DNA from: Gigaspora margarita
Lineage: Eukaryota > Glomeromycota > Glomeromycetes > Diversisporales > Gigasporaceae
Direction: 5' to 3'
Assembly (NCBI GenBank): GCA_009809945.1
Contig: WTPW01000083.1
Location: 652,671-716,670, forward strand
DNA length: 64,000 nucleotides
Made by a program: the position numbers and the translations under genes. Below, one piece after another: positions 12,352 to 23,990 of the stretch (the stretch's first letter is position 1; the number at the start of each line of letters is the position of its first letter). Below the pieces are notes generated by a model. The model was not told the DNA's origin. It saw nothing but the letters and a program-made list of their open reading frames with translations, and did not search any database.

Positions 12352-12405
12352 GTACCAGGAACAGAGTGATATTGAAAATACCAGGATGGAGTGCAACGAA
12401 GTGCA
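12352..12405 (-). repeat. Dispersed CACTCCGTTCCTGGTAT repeat
   Basis: Read on the minus strand it contains CACTTCGTTGCACTCC, then TTTTCAATATCACTCTGTTC and CTGGTACT. That matches 4818-4856 upstream of the P450 gene. Function unknown. Confidence 0.5.
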
Positions 12406-12814
12406 AGAGTAAAATGATGCGAACAAATACGGTTCTTTGATTGGTTAAATTTTCTCATGACATTGTGGAATATGATGTTCCAGATTTGCATTTTATATTG
12501 AACCGGTTTGGTATGTCTTTTTTACGTATGTACCTACTATTCGTGCATGATTTTCTCTACAAAGGGGACTATTTTTAAGTAAGTATTTTAGGTTTACGTT
12601 TCATGCCTGTTTATTGCATTAGGGATTGATGTTTAAGTGATTCCAGTATGTAATTACAGTAATAATTTTTCTTATTTTGCTCAAAATCTTTTTTATAAAA
12701 ATGTTATAATTCTGTTTTGTGTAATAATTATCTTTGTTATCCTAAAATTATATAAAAAATGCTTTCGCACATTGCACTTTTTGTTGCTATTATGTCTGTA
12801 AAAAATAATCAGCT

Positions 12815-13760
12815 TATAAAATTTTGAATGAGATCTCTCAGATCATTAGGTGGAAATATTTTTACCCTATGAATGAGCAACCTCAACAGTTCACACCCAG
12901 GGATCTTGTATTTATTTTAGGAAAATATAAGATTGAAAATTTAGAACAGTGTATTACTGTTTCGTATGTAAGTGTTGTTAACAATGAAAATTCTAATCGT
13001 GAGTTTGATGTCAGTAACATTTCCGAATATGTTCTGCATTGCATGATTTCTGTAAAAGCTAATCATAAGCCAAAAGAAGTTGAGGACTATGTATATTTTG
13101 GGGTAGAAAGTGTCGAATATAACTCTTTTACCAGTTCATCTGCTATCAGGATGCAGATGATAGTTCTTTTTCATCACAGGCTATTAGGTTTCAAAAATAT
13201 CTAGGTACTTCAGGTTCAAATATTAAGTTGAGAACTGCATATTTCTTGTAGGGCTTTTTAAATTCTCAAAATCTGGCAAATAATCATCAAGACAACTGAT
13301 ATTGTCTATTTGAGAACCTGAGCTTTAAATTATAACACTTTTGAAAATTCTTCTTCAGTAGATTCTAGGCATCAATCTATTATCGATATTATTGCTGATG
13401 ATATCAAATCCTTTCTGCTCAGACCCCACTTAAACATGCCAAATTCTCTGCTTCTTCGAGCAAACCAGGTACTATTGGTGCTTTTGAGTCCATAAGTCTA
13501 TGAAAACTTTGGTTGATGCAAGTGTTAAACCCAGTTCCTGTAGTAAAGAAAGAGAAAAAAGGTCATATAATCAACCTGACTATATCGAATTGGACTATTA
13601 GAATGTTAAAAAAGCTGAACCTGATTTTGAAGACGAGGATGAGTTAGATGATGATGTTGGATTGAGGATAAGGAATATGAAGAAGATTTACAGCAAAAAA
13701 AATGAAAAAGAGTGTTATAATAAATGCAAAGAGAAAAAAATTTGTTGAAAAAATAGACAA
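12815..13760 (+). pseudogene. Frameshifted remnant of an unrecognised fungal protein gene
   Basis: The first 126 codons (12824-13201) are open and protein-like, with PRDLVFILGKYKIENLEQ, ITVSYVSVV and YFGVESVEYN stretches. The frame then shifts near 13190, and the next frame continues with FQKYLGTSGSN and IKLRTAYFL before a stop. Further downstream IIDIIADDIKS and an acidic stretch (EPDFEDEDELDDDV, about 13615-13660) appear in separate frames, ending in a lysine-rich part. The order globular part, then spacer, then acidic/basic tail suggests one gene broken by at least three indels or stops. I cannot name the family; a repeated gene family of this fungus is my guess. Confidence 0.5.
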
Positions 13761-14664
13761 AGTTAGACAAACCTTAAGAATTATTAAGGGAAATTACCAT
13801 TGTAGTAGAAAAAATACATATATATTCAGAACTTTTTTAGTGAAAAACTATTGATTGGAAGGCATATTCTTTGGTATAGATTCTTGTATAGTAGTAATTC
13901 AGTGAGCTTTTGATTCTACTAGGTGAGTTTCATGGTATTTTGCCAATTCTTTAAAAAGAAATTTGTGAGCAATAAGTTCAAATGTAAATGAACTATCAAT
14001 ATTTTCAAGTAAGACTATTCTCTGTAGGTATATCTGTTATTAAAATTTAAGCGTATTTAGATTTATTCTTTTACCTTAGTATGAACTTAAAAATTATAAT
14101 ACAAAATAACTTACTTGACAATGACTCTGAGTTGTTAACTAGTAATGCTTTTTCAATCAAGCATTTTAAAATAATTCTATCCTTACCATTTTTTTGCTAA
14201 TTTATTATGAATTGCTGAATGTGCCTTGTGCTTGAAGATTTGCCAGCATTCTTTGTCGTCAAGAGGTTTGAATTGGTTATTTGAGAATTTTTCAATAAAT
14301 TTACTTTGCATTAAATATGTAATATATAAATCAGGTTAATCAAAAGTATTATAATTTATCATGTTAGTTTCGCACGTTGGTTGCTGTTGTCACATGGTTT
14401 CTAATAGTGTTGTTACAAATTATTGTTGGATGGATCAAAAAATCAAAGTGTGGTTGATGCGCATGCCAATAATAATTACCATGCATGCTAAAAATTATGG
14501 TGTTCGGTCAATTATACAAATATATGCAGTACCATATAAGAATTAATTTTTAAGGATTTCTTGTATTTTATGATCCAGATAATAATCTGAATAGTAGCAG
14601 GGGTTGTTTATATTTAATTTAATAATAAAGAATATCTTGTGAGTTTTCTATTTTAATCATTTAT
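13761..14664. other. AT-rich intergenic stretch
   Basis: No gene, clear repeat or RNA recognised. The 61-codon frame at 14361-14546 has no family feature and is treated as chance. Confidence 0.5.
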
Positions 14665-14667
14665 TTT

Positions 14668-15814
14668 AATAGATAATCTGGCTGTCAACTAGAGAATAGG
14701 CGAAATGAGGCTTCTTCCATCTAAAAATTTTTTCTTACTAAGTTAATAATTCATGTCCATTAATTGAAAGTTGTAGAGCTCATCGAAATGCATCTAATGG
14801 TGGTTAGATCATCCAAATTGGGTCAGAGATATCATCAAAAAATGATTGGCTGACTATATAAAATCTGTGATAGAAATCTCATGAAAATTACTATAGGCGA
14901 AATATAGCGTGCTTCTATCTAAAACTTTTTCTTACTAAGTTAATGATATATGTCCACTAATTGAAAGTTGTAGAGCTCATTGAGATACATCTAATGGTGG
15001 TTAGATCATCCAAATCGGCCTAATGGATAGCAAATATTATTAAAAAATGATTGGCTGACTATATAAATCTCTATGTAAACAATGGGTTCGTATTATTTCA
15101 CTAACAATCACTTCACTAACATAACATTTCACTGACAAATACTCACTGACAAGTTCATTTTACTGATAGTTTGTTTTACCAAAGCTCATTTCACTGACAA
15201 TTTTTTTGTAAAGAGTATACTAAATTTAGCTCTAATTCTATCTAATTCTATACTGACCCTAACGACAATGACCAGAATTACTTTGTCAGTGAAATGAGCT
15301 TCAGTAAAATAAACTGTTAGTAAAATAAACTTGTCGTTAAATAATTGTTAGTCAAATGTTATGTCGGTGAAGTGATTGTCAATTAATTGATTGCCACCCG
15401 TAAACAACAAGTGCTATCTGATAGAGATTTTATATAGTCAGCCAATCATTTTTTAATAATATCTCGCAATCCACTAGGCCGATTTGGATGACTAACCACG
15501 GTTAGATGCGTCTTGACGAACTCTACAACTTTTAATTAGTGGGCATGTATCGTTAACTTAGTAAGAAAAAAGTTTTAAATTGAAGCATGCCACATTTCGC
15601 CTATAGTGATTTTTATAAGATTTCCATTTCAATCATTTTTGATAATATCTTGCCATCCTCTGGGCCAATTTGGATGATCTAACCACCTTTAGATGCGTCT
15701 CAACGAGCTCTACAACTTTTAATTATGGACATGTACCATTAACTTAGTAAGAAAAAAATTTTAGAAGGAAGACACCACATTTCGCCTATTTTTCAGTTGA
15801 TAGCCAGATTATTA
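14668..15814. mobile_element. Large fold-back element with two-module arms (about 1.15 kb)
   Basis: The outer ends are GATAATCTGGCTGTCAACT on the left and, on the complement, TAATAATCTGGCTATCAACT on the right. Each arm of about 420 bp has two tandem copies of a module of about 200 bp. The module contains AATAGGCGAAAT, TTCTTACTAAGTTAATGAT, GAAAGTTGTAGAGCTCAT, GTGGTTAGATCATCCAAAT and AAAAATGATTGGCTGACTAT. The centre (15090-15390) holds a different fold-back element. The module recurs in the palindrome at 51.3-51.7 kb. There is no coding capacity, so any movement would depend on a transposase elsewhere. Confidence 0.85.
15090..15390. mobile_element. Fold-back element nested in the centre of the larger one
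   Basis: Both arms consist of short degenerate repeats of the kind TTTCACTGACAA / CATTTTACTGATAG, about 15-25 bp apart. The right arm is the inverse of the left (TTGTCAGTGAAATGAGC..GTGAAGTGATTGT). The centre carries CCCTAACGACAATGACCAG. A relative at 53984-54440 shares arm words and centre. Confidence 0.8.
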
Positions 15815-16946
15815 ATTAATGTAATTAATTTTTTAGAGCCTTTGTGATGGAGTTACATTATGAAACCTTGTTACTTTTATTGTTATACTCAATTGGTCTT
15901 ATTTATTCCTGTAAAATTGCTTACTGAAGCTGTATTTGTTAATTGTTACCCTTATATATCTCATTTCTCCTTAAAAATTATTATTGTTTACTTGCATTAC
16001 ATAACCTTAAAATTAATACTTTATCAATACCCTCTCTACATAGTTTCATAAACTAACACTTAAATTGATTATATAATTAATCAGATCAAATTGAGTGATA
16101 TCCTAACTCAGTTTCATGAAATTCAAGATCTACGTAACTCACTTAATCACACGACAAAAAGTATTTGTAGTTCTCTGGTTTATCATTATTGTATTAATCA
16201 CTTGTGTGTCTTGTTACTCATACATAAAAATAAATAATCTGGCATATATGTGCATTGTAATTAATGGTTGGGTGTAAATAGATAATTTATGTCTTACAAG
16301 TAACAGTGTTAGCAAATATTTACATAATTCAGTATAGATGTGCAAACTCACTAATAATATGTCACGTTACTGGTTTTGATGTATTCATTGACTAGGCTGT
16401 GCAAAGTTAATTTTTTGTTTCACATTACAGGATTTTGAAATTCAGGACAAATGGGCGAATTTTCTATTTTATTTATTTTATTTTTTTTCTTAATTTACTG
16501 AAAATAGAATAATGACTGCATTTAAGGTTATATGAGCTTAATTTTTTGTCTTGCACAATAAGAAAATAAAAAAACATGTTTATAAATTTTATGCCTTAGT
16601 ATCAGTATGCTCGCAACCTTCTATTCATACCGCTAGCTCTACTTTAATGTATTCTACTTACTGATATTTGTAGAAATCTGAAGTTGATAAAATTGTATAT
16701 CATTCCAGTAAAAACAAAAAAAACCTACCCTTAAACAATAAGCCTTTACCGAAGCACTAAACTAACTATAAAAGATGAACAACAGCATAATTTTGCAATA
16801 AAATCATCTAATACAATAATAATTGCTCCGTTACTTCAGCTTAACACATTTGAATTCTGTAACAGATTAGGCCATGTATGTCAATTTGACCAACTATATA
16901 TATAACTGATATCAATTTAGAACATTACACATAAAGTACCAGTATA
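15815..16946. other. AT-rich intergenic stretch
   Basis: Nothing recognised. The 63-codon frame at 15860-16051 is hydrophobic and low-complexity and is not supported as a gene. Confidence 0.5.
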
Positions 16947-17214
16947 CAGTATTATCACAAAACAGCTTTGGACAGTAGTTTGGACAATTTTGGACAATTA
17001 AATAAAGTAAAATTACTTAAAATTTTATTAAAACATCTATTTTAATTTTAACTGGAATGTGTTCAGCACCTCAAAAAATATATAATTATTAATTTTTAAA
17101 CTAAATTTAATAATTATTAAAGCCTGTATAAGCTTTGGACAATCTTGGATGCTTGGACATTTTGGATATGGACAAGGCCAAAAAAGCCTTGGATAGCCAA
17201 AACGTACAACACTA
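16947..17214 (-). mobile_element. hAT-type MITE, CAGTGTTGT family, copy 1 (268 bp)
   Basis: The ends are CAGTATTATCAC and CGTACAACACTA, imperfect inverted repeats. The 8-bp flanks are CCAGTATA (16939-16946) and CCAATATA (17215-17222), one mismatch. Subterminal TTGGACA words repeat many times. It is a reverse-orientation relative of the copy at 39460-39729, matching through the AT-rich middle (AGTAAAATTACTTAAAATTT, TGTGTTCAGCACCT). 8-bp duplications are the hallmark of hAT elements. Confidence 0.85.
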
Positions 17215-17390
17215 CCAATATATAATGTGAATCTAATACTACAATTTTTCAGTTCAACTCATCAACCCATAGATCTTTTCATCTTTTGATACTCCCTCCA
17301 ATTACCAACTGGTTGATTCGTCATTCATTACCATTCTATAGATCAGATCATCAACTATTGTATTTTAGTATTTATTTTTCATGCGATTAG

Positions 17391-18008
17391 TTTTTTTTTT
17401 ATTTTAACCCTAGAGCTATGCTAGGGGCGCTGTTGGCGCTTCTTTTATTAAGGTCAATTTTTGGTCATGGGATCTCTATACACGAGTCCCTACATTTTTT
17501 TGTACATATTTGTAACGATCTACATCTATGCATCTATTACTATTTTTACCGTGGCTAACCAGTACTAAGCCTTCCTAATTTTTTTATTGTTTTTACTGTG
17601 GCTAATCGGTACTAAGCCATCCTATTTTTATTCAACCAGAGTCATCCGGCGGTGACATCGGCATCCGACCCATTTTGAACCTTCTAGAACTTTTTTGTCT
17701 CCGAGGCAAGAAACAGATCAGAACGAATCCTCGTTAGGGCAGACTACTCCATGCTCCGTCCAATTCAACCTGGAGCNGTTATCCTTCCGTTTNNGGTAAT
17801 TCCGGTCGATCATTAAACAAAGAACAGGTCAACTGCAAACCCAACGTGGCTGTGCNGTCCAAACGTGGTCCTGGCATCCTAATTCAAGTCGTNCTTCACA
17901 TGATCGTGTGTAGTTATTTCGCCGTTCATAAGACTTGAACTGGCAACCTTGCGCTTGAAGCGGTTAATGTCCTGGGAGCGCAACCACTACGCTATTGACC
18001 CACAGGAC
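17391..18008 (-). mobile_element. tRNA-derived SINE, minus strand (about 618 bp)
   Basis: Flanked by a 14-bp direct repeat, TCATGCGATTAGTT, at 17379-17392 and 18009-18022. The left end is a T-run (poly-A on the minus strand). At the right end the minus strand has pol III promoter boxes. Box A is TAGCGTAGTGG, and about 45 bases later comes the box B-like AGTTCAAGTCT. The body contains two tandem copies of a GTGGCTAAYCRGTACTAAGCC segment (about 17550 and 17600). Five undetermined bases lie inside it. Head, tail and target duplication together make the call strong. The tRNA parent is not identified. Confidence 0.85.
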
Positions 18009-18022
18009 TCATGCGATTAGTT

Positions 18023-18639
18023 CAAAAGGAACGATTGTCTTTTGATCAGTTCGATCAACATTATTAGATCATTGAAAACTTAGAAGATCATCAATAGAAG
18101 CAATAATTAAACAGATAAGAAGTTGATCCCGTATATCGCTTATTGTTGTGTATACCTTATATTCTTGAGAATTTTATTTAGTGAATAGCTAGAAAATGTG
18201 AAAAAACTAAAAAATAATTAAAAATGCTACAATAACTAAATCCCAACAAGGAGTGTATCCTTCGACTCTTGAATTATCTACAAATCTCTTCAAAAAAATA
18301 AAATTATTTCTGAGCCATTTACACTTTTTGTTTCTTTCCTGAAAAAATATAAAAAGGTTATGTTTTGTTCTTATCATTAATAATTCCATTTAGTCTATAC
18401 TACAATTTTACCGTCGACTCATCAACCCATTGATTCTTTCTTTATTTGTTGTTTTTCTATCAATTTCTTTGTGAATCATTTCTTTATTCAACAACCATTC
18501 TAATAATTTTGTCATTCGCCAACCTGCAAATTTAGCACTGCCACATTCTTCTTGCATTTAACTATGTATAATCTTCATTGATCATCTTCAACACAGATTT
18601 AACTAACCATAACTGTGTAACCCAACTTATATTGACAAC
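18023..18639. other. AT-rich spacer before the main satellite
   Basis: It continues the sequence that the SINE interrupted (repeated TCATCAACCCATWGATTCTTT-like words near 17262 and 18420). No gene is supported. Confidence 0.45.
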
Positions 18640-19053
18640 TTTTTTGAAGAACATGCCAAAAAGTTTGTAGATGGAATAAGTGAGTAAGATCTGTAACAGA
18701 ATTTTTTACAGTACTCACAATAAAAATCACAATAATTCCAAAAGAAATTAATACAACCTTAGCTGATACTGCGTACTGCCAAAATAGTAGGTAAGTTATG
18801 TAACAGAGTTTTATAGCACTATTCATCATGATAGAAATCATAATAGTCTCTAATGCAAACTACATGTCATCAAAATAGCAAGTTCTGTAGTGGCAGAATG
18901 TTTTACAGCAACTCATGATAAAAATCACAATAATTCCAATACAAACCATCTAAATGTTAACCACATACTGTGTAAATCATCAGAATAGTGAGTAAGCTCT
19001 GTAACAATTTTTTTATTAGAAAATTTATAATAATTTTGATACAAACTACTAAC

Positions 19054-19674
19054 TAGGGGTCTTAGTGGGTCGGGTTGGGTCGGGTTTGGACCTGACCCGG
19101 GTCTGACCCACTTGGGTCAAAACCCAACCTGGGTCTGACCCGCCTCATGTCAAACCCGACCTGGGTCTGACCCGCCTCATGTCAAACCCGACCCGGGTCT
19201 GACCCAACACAACCCAACCCAACCCGGGTTGAACCTGGGTCGATAATAGTTGCTACATAGTAAAGTCTAATTATTACTATGTAAATCGATAAAATTCGCT
19301 TAAGAACATGTTTGGAATATCAAAATGCATATACCCTGAAATTTTTATCCAAATCGGAGAAATTTTTATTATTTGACTTTTAATTTTTACGTTCAACGAA
19401 AAAAATTAGAATCTTTTTAAAAAATATGTTTGCCGAACGTAAAACTTAAATGTTAAATAGTAAAAATTTCTCTAATTTGGATGAAAATTTCAGAGTATAT
19501 GTATTTTGATCTTCCAAATAAGTGTACCTAATCACATTTTATCGATTTAGATAGTAAAATTTGGACTTTACTATGTAGCGACTACTTACGATCATTGAAA
19601 ATAATCTGACCCGGGTCTGACCCAACCCGGGTTTTTTCTGACCCGGGTCAGACCCGACCCAGCTAAGACCCCTA
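19054..19674. mobile_element. GC-rich hAT-type element (621 bp) with GACCCGGGTC repeats
   Basis: The terminal repeats are TAGGGGTCTTAG on the left and CTAAGACCCCTA on the right, with a perfect 8-bp duplication CTACTAAC at 19046-19053 and 19675-19682. Subterminal DNA is packed with GACCCGGGTCTGACCC-type words, strikingly GC-rich for this genome. A second TIR element occupies the middle. 8-bp duplication plus TAGGG ends indicates a non-autonomous hAT. Confidence 0.9.
19245..19592. mobile_element. TIR element of the GTTGCTAYATAGTAAAGTC family, copy 1, nested
   Basis: The left end is GTTGCTACATAGTAAAGTC. The right end is its complement, GACTTTACTATGTAGCGAC. The interior is itself an inverted repeat (TTTTTATTATTTGACTTTTA against TTAAATAGTAAAAATTTCTC). 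A second copy sits at 29757-30091, also inside a hAT element. There is no transposase, and the target duplication is unclear. Confidence 0.75.
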
Positions 19675-21547
19675 CTACTAACCTCATACTATGTGTTACC
19701 TGAAGTCTGTAGCAGAATTTTTTTACAGTAACTTATAATAAAAGTAATGATAATTCTTTTGCTAACCTTAACATATTGTGTGTTACCAGAAAAGAGAGTA
19801 AATTCTGTAACAATATTTTTATAGTAACTAATGAAAGAAATCAGAATAATTCCAATACAAACTAACTTAACCATATACCATATGTCACTAAAATAGTGAG
19901 TAAGTTCTATACCAGAATTTTTTACAGCAGCTCATGAAGTAAATCATGATGATTCCAATGCAACTAATACAACCTTAACCACATACAGCATGTTACCAAA
20001 ATAATGTGTAAGTTCTGTAACAATAGAAATCATAATAATTTTAATACAAACTAACTCAACTACATACTTTACATTATTGGATTAACAAGTTCTATAACAG
20101 AATTTACAATAATTCATGCTAGAAATCTTGATAATTCTAATACAAATCATCTCAGCATTAGCTACTTATTGTGTGTCACTGGAATAGTGAGCATAATAAT
20201 TCTAATGCAAGCTAACTCAACCACATATTGTATTAATGGAATAGTGAGTAAGTTCTATAACAGAACATTTTATATAACTAACTAAACCTTAATTACATAC
20301 TATGTGTCACTAGAATAGTCTTGAATAGTGAGTAAGTTCAGTAACAATTTTTTACAGTAAATCATAATAGAAATTATAATAATTCTAATGCAAACTAAAC
20401 TAAATTTGTGTATTGTGAAGTAGCAAATTTTATAATGGTAATTCATGTCAAAAGTTATAATAATTCCAATACAAACTAACTCTGCTTTAACAATTTACTG
20501 TGGCTATTATACCCATGTCTTCTAAAGTTGCTTTACCTTTGTTTTTGGCTTTCTACTGGTGCTCTTACATCATTAAATTGAATTCTTTCAGAATACTTCA
20601 TCCCATATAGATCTTCTCTTTTATCCTATTACCTTTAACTTTTTATCCAATACCACCATAATAGTAAGTTCTACAACAATTTTTTATAGTAATTACAATA
20701 GAATACATAAGAGTTCTCATGTAATCTAACTTTACTAGAATAGTACAAAGTATTTTTTATAGTAACCTTCAATAGAAATTAGGATAACTTTAATGCTAAT
20801 TCAATCTTAACCACATGCTGTATATTATCTAAATACTAAGTAATTTCTGTAGCAGAATATTTTAAAGTTAACACACAATAGAAAACATGATAATCCCAAT
20901 ACTAACTATTTCAACTTTAACTACATACTGTATATTATTAAATAACAAGTAAGTTCTATAACAGAATTTTTTACAGTAACTTATATGTATTACTAGGATG
21001 ACAAATAAGTTTTGTAGCAGGATTTTTATGATAATTCACAATAAAATCATATACAAACTATAACTTAATATTGATTTTATATTGTATTTTACTAAAATAG
21101 CAAATAAGGCTGCACCAGAATTTTTTATAGTAATTCATTAAAAATTATGATAATTCAAATTCAAACTAACTGAGTATTAATTATATACTGTAATACTACT
21201 GTAATAGTAAATAGTTCAACATTAGAACATTTTGTAGTAACTTACGAAGTAATAATTTTAATAAAAAACCAAAAAATTATTTATGTTATTAGAATAGCAA
21301 CTAAGTTCAGTAATATAATTTTTATAATAATTCTAATGTAATCTTAGCTATAACTATGTTCTATAACAAAATTTTACAGTTGCTTATGATAGAAAATATA
21401 ATAACTCAATCTTAATCACATTCTGTGAGTGAATAGGATAGTGAGTAAGTTTTTTTTTACAGTAACTCACATTACAAATTATTTCACATACTGTGTTATG
21501 AGAATAGTAAGTAAGTTCTATAATAAAATTTTTTATAGTAACTCATA

Positions 21548-21746
21548 AAGCTATACAAAATTATTTTTTTGTTTCTTATAAAATAAAATTTTAAAAATAA
21601 TCCAGCCAGTCTATAAAATTTATAAATTTTTTAAAAAATTTTTTTGAAATCCACCTGACTATTAGAACATATAAAAAGTTTTTTCAATTTCAAAATATGA
21701 CCCAGCCAGGTTATAAGAAACAATTAGTTAAAATTGTATAGCCTAA
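21548..21746. mobile_element. Short TIR element inside the satellite
   Basis: GCTATACAAAATTATTTTTT and TGTTTCTTATAA on the left pair with TTATAAGAAACAATTAGTTA and TTGTATAGCC on the right, and inner CCAGCCAGT / ACCCAGCCAGG words pair as well. About 200 bp, non-coding MITE type; the flanking duplication was not resolved. Confidence 0.6.
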
Positions 21747-23568
21747 TATATATTAAATCATCCCTAACTATATACTATGTTTTTGAAATAGTAAGTTCTA
21801 TAACAGAATTTTTTATATCAACCCATAATAGAATTTCTTATAAACAAATCCTATTGTAATTTACTGTAACAAAATTTCAGTAACATACAATGCAAAATAC
21901 TTTAACCTTATTCATATACTGTGTATTATCTGAATAGTAATTAAGTTCTATATCAAAATTTTTATAGTAACTTTTAATACAAGCTAATTAACTTTAACTA
22001 TATACTGTATATTACCAGAATATGTAGTGAGTAAGAACTATAATAGAATTTTTATTATAAATCACAATGCTTATCAGAATAGCAAGTTGATAAAAATCAA
22101 GATACTTTGCTTACTGGTAACTTTAATTACTATACACTTTTTAACAGTTGCTTACATTATATATAACCTTAATGCAAGTTAACTCAATTTTAACTATATA
22201 CTGTACTTTGTATTACTTGAATAATAAGTAATTTTGTAGCATAATTTTTATAGCAATTATAATAAGAATTATGATATAATTATAATAATTCCAATGCAAA
22301 TTGACTAACTTTTAACTACTATTATACATCACTAAAATAGTAATTTTTGTAATAAAATTTTTTATAGTAACTTTTAATACAAACTAGCTTAACCCTAACT
22401 GCTAAACATATTGTATCAATGAGATATGTTTCAAGTAAGTTCTGCAACAGAATTATTGCAGTAATTTTACAATGCAAGCTAATTCAACCTTAACCATATA
22501 CTATTGCCAGAATAGCAAGTTCTATAACCAAATTTATTTTATAGTACCTTATAGTATAAACTAACTCAATCTTATTCACATGCTATATGACAAAATTTTT
22601 TAAGTAACTCTTGATATAAATTATGATAATTTGAATGAAACCAACCCACTTTAAGGACTGTGAAATTTATGATATAATATCTATTTACTATGAGGGCTAC
22701 TCTTTCCCCTACATAAGATCCAATATGATTGGCCAATTTAAGTAGTATCTAATTTACTATATATCTTTGTGTAATATAAGATATTGTTATAGTACAGGGC
22801 CAACCCCACCCCTAAAATGTCAGCACCCTAACTGCATATTGTATTATTGAAATACAAGTAAATTCTGTATTTTTTAGTAATTTTACAATGTGTACTAATT
22901 CAACATAACTATAAAACTGTGTGTCACCAGAATAGTGGTTCCTGTAATAGAATTTTGTACAGTAATTTACAATAGCGACTAATTCAACCTTACCAACATA
23001 CTATGTGTTGTTGGAATAGCAAGTAAAAATTTTTACAGTAATTCTTATTAATAAAAATCATAATAATTTGAATCAAACCAACTCAACTATATTGCATTAC
23101 CAAAATATAGTAGCAAGATTTGCAACAAAATTTTTATAGTTAATTAAAAATAATTTTAAAGCACTAACTCAACTTTAGTTACATATTGTGCTACCAGAAT
23201 AGCAGATTCCATAATAAAACTTTTTATAGTAACTTATAATAGAAAACTAATAATTTTAATGCAAACTTACTCAAAGCTCTGTAACAGAATGTTTTATGAT
23301 GCCTTATTATATATAAAATTGCATTATTTCCAATGCAAATTAACTTAACCTTTACCATATATCATGTATTACCAGAATAGCAAGTAAAGAATTTTTATAA
23401 GCTCACAGTATAAATTAACACAACCTTTATCAATACTATATTTTACTAGAATAATTAAGTTCTATAACTGACTTTTTATAGTAGAAATTACAATAATTTT
23501 AATGAAACCTTAATTATGTACTGTGTGTTAACAGAATAGCAAGATCTTTAACAGTGTCTTTTACAGTA

Positions 23569-23711
23569 CAGTCAGACCTCTCTAAATGCATAGCGAGGGG
23601 CCAACAAAAAACTATGCATTTAGAGAGGTATTGCATTTAGGGAGGTAAAAATCTATAAGTAACATATGAGTTGGGACCAAGCAAAGCTATGTATTTAGAG
23701 AGGTCTGACTG
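23569..23711. mobile_element. TA-flanked pogo-like MITE (143 bp)
   Basis: The ends are CAGTCAGACCTCTCTAAATG and its complement CATTTAGAGAGGTCTGACTG with one mismatch, inserted at a TA (23567-23568 and 23712-23713). Internal TTTAGAGAGGTA repeats are present. CAGTCAGACCTC-type ends with TA duplication are typical of pogo/Tigger-like Tc1-mariner elements. Degraded relatives lie at 56891-56954 and near 58550-58592. Confidence 0.8.
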
Positions 23712-23990
23712 TATCATATTATAGAATTCATGATAACTTCAATAAAACTAGTTTAGCCTTAACTATACAACATGTATCACCAGGATAGTGGTAGTTTTGT
23801 AATAATTTTTTACATTAATGCATAATAGAAAACATGATTTTTTATAGTGAAATTATATGATTTCAATTTATACTATAGCTCACTACAAATGTAATGAATA
23901 AAATAGGGTGGCACGTAAGTGCCACCTGTTACACTAGTAATAAAGTAAAATTTAATGTGATTGCATTATACAATTAATAAGGTTGTTGCT

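Larger units (their letters stand above)
10255..12500. repeat. Diverged low-copy repeats with a TTTTGATTGGATA word
   Basis: A loosely conserved context of about 20-40 bp recurs near 10289, 10571, 10890, 11427, 11495 and 12434: RCGTTTTTGATTGGMTAT, often after TTGTACACTTTA or TTTGTCCATTTA. At two of them it is followed by GAATATGATGTTATA-type words. The spacing is irregular (60-900 bp). The 75-codon open frame at 11083-11310 lies here but has no recognisable features. No gene is supported. Confidence 0.4.
18640..23880. repeat. Main satellite array, unit about 110 bp
   Basis: About 40 diverged direct copies of a unit. It runs GTGAGTAAGTTCTGTAACAG, AATTTTTTACAGTAACTCAC, AATAGAAATCATAATAATTC, CAATACAAACTAACTCAACC, TTAACCACATACTGTGTGTT and ACCAGAATA. 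Later units lose or gain segments and become shorter. The array is interrupted by TIR elements at 19054-19674, 21548-21746 and 23569-23711, and by a unique stretch near 22660-22830. Open frames in it are artefacts of the unit. The same family occurs at 376-1465 and 12130-12260. A centromeric, subtelomeric or simply dispersed role cannot be decided from this window. Confidence 0.88.

Noticed and set aside
18599..19874. Several 60-80 codon minus-strand frames
   Set aside because: They are products of the 110-bp satellite unit and shift with unit boundaries.
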